NCBI RefSeq assembly: GCF_009827395.1 | Contig: NZ_WTYX01000002.1 | Coordinates: 434,001 to 498,000 of the forward strand | Direction: 5' to 3' | From: Pontixanthobacter aquaemixtae | GTDB taxonomy: Bacteria > Pseudomonadota > Alphaproteobacteria > Sphingomonadales > Sphingomonadaceae | Length of the DNA: 64,000 nt | Part shown: positions 8,834-17,251 of the stretch, in pieces | How positions within the stretch are numbered: the stretch's first letter is position 1 | How the letters are laid out: every line of letters begins with the position of its first letter | Translations under genes and position numbers: made by a program | The notes under the pieces: model-generated | What the model saw: the letters and a program-made list of their open reading frames with translations, nothing else | Databases searched by the model: none | Told to the model about the DNA's origin: nothing

Positions 8834-9634
8834 TTACTCTGTTGCTGCTTCGCCATCCTCATCGGGAGTGGCTTCGTGCGGATTCTGCTCGGCTGCTGCG
8901 GCGCTTCCATCCGCTTCGCCCGCCCGCTTGGCCTCCAGCCACGCAGCGGCCTCGGCTTCTTGCGCGGCTTCGGCTGCGGCCTTTTCTTCCGCGGCCCGCT
9001 CAGCGTGGAGTTCGGCGATCAGCTTGTCCTTGTCGCTGACTTTGGATGTTTCCGGCGCTGCATTTTCGGCACCTTCTTCCACTTCAGGAGCAGGAATGTT
9101 CTTGGCAGCTTTCGCCACCACGGCATCCAGTTCGCGCTGGGCGCACAGGCCCAGAGTTACCGGGTCCTTGGGCTGGATGTTCTGGATATTCCAGTGGCTG
9201 CGGTCGCGAATGGCGTTGATCGTATTGCGCGTTGTGCCGATCAGTTTGGAAACCTGCGCGTCGGAAATTTCCGGGTGGTTGCGCAGCAGCCAGGCAATAC
9301 CGTCGGGCTTGTCCTGCCGCTTCGACACAGGGGTATAACGCGGGCCCTTGGTCCGGGTGACTTCGACCGGAGCTTTCTGCATCACCAGACTGTAGGTAGA
9401 ATCCGCTTCGCCCTTGGCGATCTCTTCCTGAGTCAGCTCTCCGGAATGCAGCGGATCGCGGCCGGTATATTTGCTGCCAGCCAGATCATCGGCCATCGCC
9501 TGTACTTCGAGAATGTGCAGCCCGCAGAACTCTGCGATCTGTTCGAAAGCTAGGCCGGTATTGTCGATCAACCATGTGGCCGTTGCATGCGGCATCAGCG
9601 GTTTGGGCTGGATTTTAGTGTCGGATTTAGCCAC
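8834..9634 (-). CDS. trcR: Cell cycle transcriptional regulator TrcR (DUF1013)
   Basis: Alphaproteobacterial DNA-binding regulator; in Caulobacter it associates with RNA polymerase and activates ctrA and other cell-cycle genes (established knowledge). The 266-residue protein has the DUF1013 core: MPHATATWLIDNTGL, FEQIAEFCGLHILEVQAM (helix-turn-helix-like), RYTPVSKRQDKPDGIAWLL and SKLIGTTRNTINAIRDRSHW, followed by an Ala/Glu-rich tail. The start is GTG 9632-9634 preceded by GGAGATTCCC; an upstream ATG would add residues unlike the family. Its presence beside CtrA-type boxes in this window is notable. Confidence 0.9.
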   Translation of the reverse strand: MAKSDTKIQPKPLMPHATATWLIDNTGLAFEQIAEFCGLHILEVQAMADDLAGSKYTGRDPLHSGELTQEEIAKGEADSTYSLVMQKAPVEVTRTKGPRYTPVSKRQDKPDGIAWLLRNHPEISDAQVSKLIGTTRNTINAIRDRSHWNIQNIQPKDPVTLGLCAQRELDAVVAKAAKNIPAPEVEEGAENAAPETSKVSDKDKLIAELHAERAAEEKAAAEAAQEAEAAAWLEAKRAGEADGSAAAAEQNPHEATPDEDGEAATE

Positions 9635-9680
9635 GGGAATCTCCGTAAAATGCGGCTGAAAATAGCGCCAGAAATAGCAG

Positions 9681-9702
9681 GGCCGCCCCTTTCGGAGCGG
9701 CC
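9681..9702 (-). terminator. GC-rich hairpin downstream of glycosyltransferase gene
   Basis: Inverted repeat GGCCGC(C)CC-TTTC-GG(A)GCGGCC with one internal mismatch and a 4-nt loop. It sits between the glycosyltransferase stop (9747) and trcR start (9634), both on the minus strand. Only a weak U-rich tract follows, so it is a probable but imperfect intrinsic terminator separating the two units. Confidence 0.5.
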
Positions 9703-9746
9703 GCTTGGAGTTTGATCTAGTGCAAATGCAGCAGTTCGGCAAGCAA

Positions 9747-10826
9747 TTACCCTACTGGCACCAAGTCCTCATTTGTGGCGACGAGGCCAGACAAAAACTG
9801 CCCGGTTGCGGTTTCCCAGCCGAAACTGGACCCATGCTTTACGCAGTCCTTGCCGTTGCTGAACACTGCGGCGGCGATGGCCCGTTCAAGCTGGTCTGAC
9901 AGGGCCCCCGTTGCCTCGGTCACAATATCGATCGGCCCAGCCACCGGATATGCCGCGACCGGGGTACCGCAAGCCAATGCTTCGATCATCACCAGCCCGA
10001 AAGTATCGGTCTTGCTGGGGAACACAAATACATCTGCGCCAGCATAGCAACCGGCCAGATCGCGCCCGGTTTTCCTGCCGAGGAAATGCGCGTCGGGAAA
10101 GGCTGCCTCGAGCGCAGCGCGCGCCGGGCCGTCGCCGACAACCACTTTGCTACCCGGATAGGGGTTGGCGAGAAATGCCTCGAGATTCTTCTCTACCGAG
10201 ACACGGCCCACATAAAGCTGGATCGGGTGCGGAAGGTCCGCAAATTCGCGGGGCGCAACAGCATCGGGTGTGAAGCAGCTGAGATCCACGCCGCGCCCCC
10301 AATGATGCAGGTTGGTCAGCCCGTTCTTTCGCAATTGAGCGCGGATGCTCTCTGTCGCAACCATAATCCTTTCCGCAGGCCGGTGAAACCAGGTGATGTA
10401 GCGCCAGAATGTCTGGGCAGAGAAAGGTGTCCGGCGAGCGAGATATTCAGGGAATTGGGTGTGGTAAGCAGTCGTGAAGGGGAAATCGACGGCCACGCAG
10501 AAATTGCGGGCAGCGAGCCCGAGCGGCCCCTCTGTGGCAATGTGCACCGCATCGGGAGACAAATCGGAAATGCGCCCCGCCACCGCGCCCGGGCGCGGGA
10601 GAGCGAGCCGTATTTCGGGATATGTGGGGCACGGCACCGACAGAAACTGGTCGGGTGAAATGACATCGACGGTATGCCCCCAATCGCGCAACATCTCGCA
10701 AGTGGCGGTCAGGGTCCGGACCACTCCGTTGGTTTGCGGAAGCCACGCATCCGTAACAATAACAATCCGTTCGGGAAACGGGCGTTGAAACGCGCCGTCT
10801 TCCGGGAATTTGGACATCCTGTTCAT
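9747..10826 (-). CDS. Glycosyltransferase family 4 protein
   Basis: GT-B fold glycosyltransferase, 359 residues, probably adding a sugar to a lipid at the inner membrane. It has the acceptor-domain start IVIVTDAWLPQTNGVVRTL, the AYHTQFPEYL region, and the donor domain with YVGRVSVEKNLEAFL and the EX7E-type KTDTFGLVMIEALACGTPV. This pattern matches the MgtA/PimB-like enzymes often labelled alpha-mannosyl or glycolipid transferases. ATG 10826 overlaps the upstream metallophosphoesterase stop by 4 bp, so the pair is a translational unit. Sugar and acceptor are not predictable here. Confidence 0.85.
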   Translation of the reverse strand: MNRMSKFPEDGAFQRPFPERIVIVTDAWLPQTNGVVRTLTATCEMLRDWGHTVDVISPDQFLSVPCPTYPEIRLALPRPGAVAGRISDLSPDAVHIATEGPLGLAARNFCVAVDFPFTTAYHTQFPEYLARRTPFSAQTFWRYITWFHRPAERIMVATESIRAQLRKNGLTNLHHWGRGVDLSCFTPDAVAPREFADLPHPIQLYVGRVSVEKNLEAFLANPYPGSKVVVGDGPARAALEAAFPDAHFLGRKTGRDLAGCYAGADVFVFPSKTDTFGLVMIEALACGTPVAAYPVAGPIDIVTEATGALSDQLERAIAAAVFSNGKDCVKHGSSFGWETATGQFLSGLVATNEDLVPVG

Positions 10827-11740
10827 GCGGCCACCTTCGTCGTTGAATCGGGATCATCGGCTTTGCCTTCAGGCGCCGCGGCATCAGTGCGTTTGGCGAT
10901 CTCTTCCGGCCAATGGAGCAGCTCCATGGTACCGTCGAAATGTTCGACCAGCGCGTTGCAGCCTTCCACCCAGTCGCCGTCATTGTAATATTGGACGCCG
11001 TCAAAATCGCGGATTTCCGCGGTATGGATATGGCCGCAAACAACCCCGTCGACCCCGCGTTCAGCCGCGGCGCGGGCCACGACTTCTTCATATCGGGAAA
11101 TAAACTCGACGGCATTTTTGACTTTGTGCTTGGCCATTTTCGAAAGCGACCAATAGGGCAGATCGAAAGCCCGGCGGATGCGGTTGACCCAGATATTCAA
11201 GCCCATGGCCAGATGGTAAAGCGCGTCACCAACGAATGCGAGCCAGCGATGGGCCAGCATGATCGTATCGAATTCGTCGCCATGAATGACCATCAGTTTG
11301 CGGCCGTCAGCGGTGGTGTGGAACGCTGCGCGCTCGATCTCGACGCCGCCGAAATTCATGCCTGAAAATGGCCGCACCATTTCGTCATGATTGCCCGGCA
11401 CATAGACGATGCGCGTCCCGCGTTTGGCGCGCTTCAGAATGCGCCAGACAATATCGTTATGTTCGGCAGGCCAGTAAAATTTCTTCTTCAAACGCCAGCC
11501 ATCGATAATGTCGCCAACGAGATACATGGTCTCGCTATCCGTGTGATCTAGGAAGTCGATCAACAAGCCGGAATTGCAGCCTTTGGTGCCCAGATGGACA
11601 TCGCTGATCCATATGGTCCTGAATTTTCGCCTGTCGGTTCCGCTTGGTTCCGGAATTTTGGGGGCATTGAGCGGAAAGTTTGCAACTTTATCAAAAGCCG
11701 GCAGGAGATGTCCGTGTCCACCGAGGGGATTTTCCGTCAT
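10823..11740 (-). CDS. UDP-2,3-diacylglucosamine diphosphatase-like metallophosphoesterase
   Basis: Calcineurin-like phosphoesterase of the LpxH-related group. The metal motifs are complete: WISDVHLGT (DxH), LVGDIIDGW (GD), YVPGNHDE (GNHD), an H in MVIHGDEFD, and the GHIHT C-terminal motif. Family members cleave UDP-diacylglucosamine in lipid A synthesis, but this longer form (305 residues) paired with a GT4 glycosyltransferase may act in another glycolipid path; that is inference. It has a 35-residue N-terminal extension before the fold. Three TGTGAC repeats and a small hairpin lie upstream. Confidence 0.82.
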   Translation of the reverse strand: MTENPLGGHGHLLPAFDKVANFPLNAPKIPEPSGTDRRKFRTIWISDVHLGTKGCNSGLLIDFLDHTDSETMYLVGDIIDGWRLKKKFYWPAEHNDIVWRILKRAKRGTRIVYVPGNHDEMVRPFSGMNFGGVEIERAAFHTTADGRKLMVIHGDEFDTIMLAHRWLAFVGDALYHLAMGLNIWVNRIRRAFDLPYWSLSKMAKHKVKNAVEFISRYEEVVARAAAERGVDGVVCGHIHTAEIRDFDGVQYYNDGDWVEGCNALVEHFDGTMELLHWPEEIAKRTDAAAPEGKADDPDSTTKVAA

Positions 11741-11775
11741 CGAATTCGCCTTGTCAGCGCCGGTCCTAGGCGCTC

Positions 11776-11817
11776 TGTGACAGCAAATTGTGACAAACGA
11801 ATCTCACTTCTGTGACG
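11776..11817. promoter_or_regulatory. Three direct TGTGAC repeats in a divergent promoter region
   Basis: TGTGACA (11776-11782), TGTGACA (11789-11795) and TGTGACG (11811-11817) lie in the gap between the divergent metallophosphoesterase and lipoprotein genes. The first two are 13 bp apart start to start, the third 22 bp further on. Tandem same-strand half-sites are typical of OmpR-type response regulators; the binding protein is unknown. A near CtrA-type box (TTAA-N7-TTTA at 11864-11878) lies nearer the lipoprotein start. Confidence 0.4.
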
Positions 11818-11918
11818 AATTGACGCAAATATTACACCCAGGTTTCGCCGCCTGCTTCCCGATTTAACTAGATTTTTAGCAATTTAATCGAAGGGTTATG
11901 CTTTTCGAGGGGGTGACG

Positions 11919-12608
11919 ATGATGCGCGGAATAGCAGGTGTATGTCTGGCCGTATTGTTAAGCGGGTGCGGCGGCGAAAGCGATGACTTTACCGTCCACA
12001 TCAAGCGTTCTCCCGATGCGGTGGTAAGCAGCCTTGCCAAAGTGGATGTGAGCTCACCCACGGCACTGGTAAGCAAACCGATCTCGCGTACGCTGGCCGA
12101 TGGCGGCATCATCGAATATTCGCTCCCCGCAGCCGATGGATACGATAATGGCATCGTGCGCTTCACCGTTACCGGTGGAGAGAAGGGCGGCAGCTATGTC
12201 GCGGTCATGGTCGATGTTCCGGCGGTCAAAGGCTATGTCGACGGCGGGCAGAAAGTTGTTGCCGAAGACAAGGTCGAGAAAGTCCTGAAGGAAGACTTGG
12301 AGGCGCTGGCCGCAAATCTGGAAAGCGGCAGCGCGGGCGATTTCGCAACTATGCGGCTAGAGGCGTCGCTGATCAGCATCGCCGCGGTTCTGCAGAATAT
12401 CAGCAATGGCGGGCTTATCCCGCAAGGTGGTTCAGATGACGGGGCGACAATGCTCGCCTCCGGGCCGGGCGAAGGCGATTGGGGTGCGGGCGAGCAGGAG
12501 TTCGTGCCCGATGCATCCCCGATGAGCGATCCCGAAGCCGATGTCTCCGCTTATGGCGAACCGATGGATGACACGGCCGGATACGATGATGGCGGCTGGG
12601 GCGGCTAA
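11919..12608 (+). CDS. Hypothetical lipoprotein
   Basis: Unrecognised 229-residue protein. It has a lipoprotein signal: MMRGIAGVCLAVLLSGC with lipobox LSGC, so it is probably acylated on the first cysteine and attached to a membrane facing the periplasm. The middle has DADG-like acidic segments and a helical stretch (about 105-165). The C-terminus is very acidic and Gly/Asp-rich (ends YDDGGWGG). The start ATG 11919 is preceded by GAGGGGG; the track-longest start at 11898 would spoil the signal peptide. It ends 6 bp before the convergent GST gene. No function is proposed. Confidence 0.72.
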   Translation: MMRGIAGVCLAVLLSGCGGESDDFTVHIKRSPDAVVSSLAKVDVSSPTALVSKPISRTLADGGIIEYSLPAADGYDNGIVRFTVTGGEKGGSYVAVMVDVPAVKGYVDGGQKVVAEDKVEKVLKEDLEALAANLESGSAGDFATMRLEASLISIAAVLQNISNGGLIPQGGSDDGATMLASGPGEGDWGAGEQEFVPDASPMSDPEADVSAYGEPMDDTAGYDDGGWGG

Positions 12609-12614
12609 GCCGCT

Positions 12615-13250
12615 CTATTGCATCGGAACAAAGCCGGGCAGAGCCTCCACGCGCGCGATCCAAGCGCAGATATTGGTATAATCGCTGAGCGGGAAACCGC
12701 CCGCATCGGCAACATGCGTATAGGGATAAAGCACGATGTCGGCCAGACTTGGCGCATCGCCCGCCATCCATTCGCGCGCGGACAAATGACCATCCAGCAA
12801 TTCGAGCGCCTCTGCTCCGCCAGCGCGCTTTGCCATGATCTGCGCTTTCTGCTGCGCGGAGAGATTGGCCTCGCCAACAAATTGCAGCCAGAAACGCAGC
12901 GTCGCAATATTGGGTTCGTGGCTGTATTGTTCAAAAAACATCCAGCGCAGCATTTCGGCGCGAGCGAAGCGATCTTCGGGAATTAGGGCCGAACCTTCGG
13001 CGAGATACCAGCATGCGGCATTGCTTTCGGGCAGAAAGCGATCATTGATCTGGAGCACCGGAATTCGGCCGTTGGGATTAACCTCTGCCATGAATTCGGG
13101 GGTGCGCGTTTCGCCCTTGAGAATATCATATTGCCTAGTCTCCAGCGGGAGCCCGAGCAGCGCCGCCGTGAGCTTGATCTTGTAGCAATTGCCGCTGCGC
13201 GGATCTTCGTGGAGCGTGTAATTCTCAGCTATGATCCATCTCCAACACAA
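12615..13250 (-). CDS. Glutathione S-transferase family protein, start uncertain
   Basis: Cytosolic GST: N-terminal thioredoxin fold (EDPRSGNCYKIKLTAALLG, NPNGRIPVLQI, LPESNAACWYLAEG) and an all-helical C-domain (LDGHLSAREWMAGDAPSLAD). The conserved region begins at ...AENYTLHEDPRSGN but no ATG or GTG precedes it nearby in frame. The options are TTG 13248-13250 (used here), or a very rare ATA at 13230-13232 that sits 7 nt after a GGAG and aligns with where such GSTs normally begin. The ORF overlaps the 3' end of the quinone oxidoreductase gene by up to 26 bp, so coupling is likely. Substrate unknown. Confidence 0.85.
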   Translation of the reverse strand: MCWRWIIAENYTLHEDPRSGNCYKIKLTAALLGLPLETRQYDILKGETRTPEFMAEVNPNGRIPVLQINDRFLPESNAACWYLAEGSALIPEDRFARAEMLRWMFFEQYSHEPNIATLRFWLQFVGEANLSAQQKAQIMAKRAGGAEALELLDGHLSAREWMAGDAPSLADIVLYPYTHVADAGGFPLSDYTNICAWIARVEALPGFVPMQ

Positions 13251-14235
13251 TCTTTCCGATATGGCCGCCGTCCTCCATATGCGCGTGAGCGGCGGCGGCT
13301 TGTGCCAAGGGAAAAATCTGATCCATCTCCGGCCGCAGCGAGCCATCTTCGACATGCGGCCATGCGATCTGGTAGATTTCATCGCACAGCAGGGCCTTAA
13401 ACTCGTCAGGCCGCGCGCGCAGGGTCGATCCTGTCAGCGTCAGGCGCCGCGCCATAATCTGCGCCATATTGAGTTCAGCCTTCATACCCCCAAGCACCGC
13501 GATCGTCACATGCCGGCCGTCTTCGCCAAGGCAGGCAAGGTTGCGCGGAACATAATCACCCGAAACCATATCGAGCACCAGCTCCACCCCCGCGCCACCG
13601 GTAATACACTTCACTTCCTCGACAAAGTCGGCTGTCTTGTAATTGATCGCATGATCCGCACCGATCTTGGTGGCGGCTTCGCATTTGGCATCATCGCCGC
13701 AGGTGACGATCACAGTCAGCCCGAACAGCTTACCCAGCTTGATCGCCATTGTGCCGATACCGCTGGTCCCGCCATGAACAAGCAAAGTCTCGCCCTCCGA
13801 CGCCCAGCCGCGCTCGAACACATTGTGCCATACGGTGAACAAGGTCTCGGGCAGTGCGGCCGCTTGGGCGAGCGGCAAACCGTCCGGAACCGGCAGGCAG
13901 TGCGCCATCTTGGCCACGCAATATTCGGAATAGCCGCCACCGGTCACCAATGCGCAGACATTCTGGCCAACCGTATCCTGGCTCAATTCCGCACCACAGG
14001 CCACTATTTCGCCTGCAATCTCCAGCCCCGGTATCGGCGATGCACCTGCTGGGGGCGGGTAATGGCCCATCCGCTGGATCACGTCGGGCCGGTTGACTCC
14101 GGCATAGGCCACGCGGATCAGAACTTCGTCTTTTGCCGGAGAGGGAACCGGCAGGGTTTCAAGCCGCAGCACCTGCGGCCCTCCCGGTTCGTCAAAGCCC
14201 GCGGCCTGCATCGTTTCAGGAATTGTCCCGGTCAT
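13225..14235 (-). CDS. NAD(P)H-quinone oxidoreductase (PIG3-type zinc-independent MDR)
   Basis: Medium-chain dehydrogenase/reductase of the quinone oxidoreductase class, about 336 residues, reducing quinones or enones with NADPH. It has the N-terminal GroES-like domain (VRVAY-like AYAGVNRPDVIQRMGHYPPP), lacks the zinc cysteines, and has the nucleotide motif LLVHGGTSGIGTMAIKLGK. GADHAINYKTADF and LVLDMVSGDY are further family signatures. I chose MTGTIPETMQ (ATG 14233-14235) because GAGGGGTGGA precedes it. It is followed by the overlapping GST gene, a plausible electrophile-detoxification pair. Confidence 0.9.
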   Translation of the reverse strand: MTGTIPETMQAAGFDEPGGPQVLRLETLPVPSPAKDEVLIRVAYAGVNRPDVIQRMGHYPPPAGASPIPGLEIAGEIVACGAELSQDTVGQNVCALVTGGGYSEYCVAKMAHCLPVPDGLPLAQAAALPETLFTVWHNVFERGWASEGETLLVHGGTSGIGTMAIKLGKLFGLTVIVTCGDDAKCEAATKIGADHAINYKTADFVEEVKCITGGAGVELVLDMVSGDYVPRNLACLGEDGRHVTIAVLGGMKAELNMAQIMARRLTLTGSTLRARPDEFKALLCDEIYQIAWPHVEDGSLRPEMDQIFPLAQAAAAHAHMEDGGHIGKIVLEMDHS

Positions 14236-14373
14236 TCCACCCCTCATCTCTCATTCGCCCGTCGCTGTTTGCAAAACACGACGAAACGCTTGATTGTCTG
14301 CGAACTAACTCCACCTGCCATTGACAGCAAGCACTCGCGCTTGCGAAACTGCGCTGCATGAAAGAATTTACAT

Positions 14374-14574
14374 ATGGATGACGATCTTCCCCGGGAAAAG
14401 GGTGATGCCGCGAGCAAGCTGGCATCCGAAGATCTGGGGCCATACTCTCAAGACGAATTGACCGAACGCATTGCCCTGCTGGAGGCCGAAATTGCCCGCG
14501 TTGCCGCGCATCGCGACAAAGCCGCTACGCATATGGCCGCCGCCGATGCGTTGTTCGGGAAAAAGGGTTCCTGA
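14374..14574 (+). CDS. DUF1192 family small protein
   Basis: A 66-residue protein with an acidic N-terminus (MDDDLPREKG), then the DUF1192 signature LGPYSQDELTERIALLEAEIARV and an Ala/His-rich helix ending ADALFGKKGS. Family members are small alphaproteobacterial proteins of unknown function, predicted to be a short coiled coil. It lies between the divergent quinone oxidoreductase gene and clpA. Confidence 0.85.
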   Translation: MDDDLPREKGDAASKLASEDLGPYSQDELTERIALLEAEIARVAAHRDKAATHMAAADALFGKKGS

Positions 14575-14631
14575 TGGTGGTTTGCGGCCTGTCCCATCGC
14601 AATTTTGCCAGCGCTTCCTATTTAGTTTTGG

Positions 14632-14639
14632 TTAACCAT
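14632..14639 (+). promoter_or_regulatory. TTAACCAT half-site upstream of clpA
   Basis: An exact TTAACCAT octamer 57 bp before the clpA start. This octamer is reported as a CtrA-type half-site in several alphaproteobacteria. It lies in a 121-bp gap that also carries the repeat ATTCCCTC at 14650-14657 and 14671-14678, flanking GGGAAATCA, which produces overlapping TTCCC/GGGAA dyads. One octamer is weak evidence. Confidence 0.3.
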
Positions 14640-14695
14640 ACCTCTTCATATTCCCTCGCAATGGGAAATCATTCCCTCATGTGGAAAGTTATCTA

Positions 14696-17077
14696 ATGCC
14701 CAGCTTTGCCCAGAATCTCGAAAAGACGCTGCACAATGCGCTCGCCAATGCATCCGACCGGCGGCACGAATACGCCACGCTGGAACATTTGCTGTTGGCG
14801 CTGATCGACGATGAGGATGCAGCCGCGGTTATGACGAGCTGCGGCGTCGATCTGGGCGAGCTCAGCGAGGTGGTGAAAACCTATCTCGATCAGGAATATC
14901 AGTCGCTCAAGACCGAAGAAGATGCAGACCCGCAGCCAACGGCCGGGTTCCAGCGCGTTATCCAGCGCGCAATCCTGCATGTGCAGTCCAGCGGCAAGGA
15001 CACGGTCAGCGGCGCAAATGTGCTGGTAGCCCTGTTTTCCGAACGCGACTCCTATGCGGTTTATTTCCTCCAGCAGCAGGATATGAGCCGGCTCGATGCG
15101 GTCAGTTTCATCAGCCACGGCATTGGCAAGGGCGGCAAACAGCTGGACGCGCCCACTCCGCAAGGGGTCGAGGACACTGCCGGAGATGAAAAATCCGGCG
15201 AAGCGGGCGGCAAGAAAGAAACTGCGCTCGACCAGTTCACGGTCAATCTCAATAAGAAGGCCGAAAACGGCAAGATCGACCCGTTGATCGGCCGCGGCCC
15301 CGAAGTGGACCGGACGATCCAGATCCTGTGCCGCCGGAGCAAGAACAATCCGCTCTATGTTGGCGATCCCGGGGTCGGCAAAACCGCCATTGCCGAAGGC
15401 CTGGCGCGCAAGATTGTCGAAGGCGATGTGCCCGAAGTGCTCCAGGATGCGGTGATTTACTCGCTCGATATGGGCGCGCTGCTCGCGGGCACACGTTATC
15501 GCGGCGATTTCGAAGAGCGGCTCAAACAAGTTGTCGGCGAGCTAGAGCAACTGCCCGAAGCGGTGCTGTTTATCGACGAGATTCACACTGTGATTGGTGC
15601 TGGCGCAACCAGCGGCGGGGCAATGGACGCGTCCAACCTGCTCAAACCAGCGCTCAGCGGCGGAACAATCCGCTGTGTCGGCTCGACAACCTATAAGGAA
15701 TTCCGCAACCACTTCGAAAAGGACCGCGCATTGCTGCGCCGGTTCCAGAAAATCGATGTGAACGAGCCTTCGATTGGCGATACGATCAAGATTCTCAAAG
15801 GGCTGCGCGAAGCCTTTGAGCAGCATCACAAGGTGAAATACACGCCCGATGCGCTGAAGACTGCAGTCGAATTGTCCGCGCGCTATATCAATGATCGCAA
15901 ACTGCCCGACAAAGCCATCGACGTTATCGACGAGGTAGGCGCGATGCAGATGCTTCTGCCGCCAAGCCGCCGGAAGAAGAAAATCACAGCGCGCGAAATC
16001 GAAGCAGTGGTTGCGACAATGGCGCGCATTCCGCCCAAATCAGTGTCCAAAGATGACAAGAAGGCGCTTGAGAATCTCGAGCGCGATCTCAAACATGTCG
16101 TATTCGGACAGGACGAGGCGATCCAGCGTCTGTCTTCAGCAATGAAGCTCAGCCGCGCGGGTCTGCGCGATCCGGACAAGCCGATTGGCTCGTTCCTGTT
16201 CAGCGGCCCGACCGGCGTCGGCAAGACCGAAGTTGCGCGCCAGCTTGCCAGCATCATGGGCATCGAGCTCAAGCGTTTCGATATGTCCGAATATATGGAG
16301 CGGCACAGCGTCAGCCGCCTGATCGGCGCGCCTCCGGGCTATGTCGGCTATGATCAGGGCGGTCTGCTGACCGATGCGATCGACCAGAACCCGCATTGTG
16401 TGTTGCTTCTCGATGAGATCGAGAAAGCGCACCCTGACTTGTTCAACATCCTGCTGCAGGTGATGGATAATGGCGCGCTGACCGATCATCACGGAAAGAC
16501 AGTGGATTTCCGCAATGTCGTTCTGATCATGACCACCAATGCGGGCGCATCGATGATGGCAACGCAGGGCATAGGCTTTGGCGACGTGTCGAAAGAGGAT
16601 GCGGGCAGCGAGGCGGTGAAGAAGATGTTCACCCCCGAATTCCGCAACCGTCTGGATGCGATTGTGCCTTTCGCCTATCTCGGCAAGAGCACCGTCAGCC
16701 GCGTGGTCGACAAGTTCATTCTCGAACTCGAACTCCAGCTGGCCGACCAGAATGTACACATCCAGTTCGACAGCGAGGCACGCGACTGGCTGGCCGATAA
16801 GGGCTATGACAAGCTCTATGGCGCCCGCCCGATGGGCCGCGTCATCCAGGAGAAGATCAAGCAACCGCTGGCCGAGGAGCTGCTGTTCGGCAAGCTGTCA
16901 GACGGCGGCGAGGTGCATGTCGGCGTGAAGGATGGCAAGCCGAGCTTCGAGCTTACGCCCGCTCCGCCGAAGTCCGCGAGCAAGCGCAAGCCGAAGAAGA
17001 AGGCAGCCTCCAAGAAAGCGCCGCCGAAAGAGCCAGGGGCAGAGGCTGGCGACGCCAAGGGCGAAGACAAAGGGTAA
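14696..17077 (+). CDS. clpA: ATP-dependent Clp protease ATP-binding subunit ClpA
   Basis: Hexameric AAA+ unfoldase that feeds substrates to ClpP. About 793 residues from MPSFAQNLEKTL. It has an N-terminal Clp-N domain, a first AAA+ module with GDPGVGKTAIAEG and VLFIDEIHTVIGAG, a second with GPTGVGKTEVARQ and VLLLDEIEKAHPD, and a ClpP-docking IGF loop (QGIGFG). The ClpA type lacks the ClpB middle coiled coil. Odd points: a lysine-rich C-terminal tail of about 40 residues beyond the usual end, and no clpS gene upstream, where it normally lies. ATG 14696 follows GGAAAGTTATCTA. Confidence 0.95.
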   Translation: MPSFAQNLEKTLHNALANASDRRHEYATLEHLLLALIDDEDAAAVMTSCGVDLGELSEVVKTYLDQEYQSLKTEEDADPQPTAGFQRVIQRAILHVQSSGKDTVSGANVLVALFSERDSYAVYFLQQQDMSRLDAVSFISHGIGKGGKQLDAPTPQGVEDTAGDEKSGEAGGKKETALDQFTVNLNKKAENGKIDPLIGRGPEVDRTIQILCRRSKNNPLYVGDPGVGKTAIAEGLARKIVEGDVPEVLQDAVIYSLDMGALLAGTRYRGDFEERLKQVVGELEQLPEAVLFIDEIHTVIGAGATSGGAMDASNLLKPALSGGTIRCVGSTTYKEFRNHFEKDRALLRRFQKIDVNEPSIGDTIKILKGLREAFEQHHKVKYTPDALKTAVELSARYINDRKLPDKAIDVIDEVGAMQMLLPPSRRKKKITAREIEAVVATMARIPPKSVSKDDKKALENLERDLKHVVFGQDEAIQRLSSAMKLSRAGLRDPDKPIGSFLFSGPTGVGKTEVARQLASIMGIELKRFDMSEYMERHSVSRLIGAPPGYVGYDQGGLLTDAIDQNPHCVLLLDEIEKAHPDLFNILLQVMDNGALTDHHGKTVDFRNVVLIMTTNAGASMMATQGIGFGDVSKEDAGSEAVKKMFTPEFRNRLDAIVPFAYLGKSTVSRVVDKFILELELQLADQNVHIQFDSEARDWLADKGYDKLYGARPMGRVIQEKIKQPLAEELLFGKLSDGGEVHVGVKDGKPSFELTPAPPKSASKRKPKKKAASKKAPPKEPGAEAGDAKGEDKG

Positions 17078-17078
17078 G

Positions 17079-17098
17079 ATCGCGGCGCCCGGCGCGAT
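17079..17098. other. Small hairpin after clpA
   Basis: ATCGCG-GCGCCCGG-CGCGAT directly after the clpA stop is a 6-bp perfect stem with an 8-nt loop. There is no U-tract, so termination is uncertain. The rest of the 174-bp gap to the DUF1993 gene shows no gene; a strong AAGGAG ribosome binding site lies at its end. Confidence 0.35.
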
Positions 17099-17251
17099 GT
17101 GACAGAGTGAATGGCACGGCCGGCAGCGGTTCGCGCGCATTCCAGCCCTTCTCAGCCTGCTCTCTCAGTCCTGCCTACCACCGAATCCGCGCCCCACAAT
17201 AAGTTGCCAATTGAAACTTTTTGCTTATTCTGGGTGGGAAGGAGATCGCCA

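Noticed and set aside
13231-14361. 376-residue plus-strand ORF opposite the quinone oxidoreductase
   Set aside because: Antisense shadow; the minus-strand protein has an intact nucleotide-binding motif.
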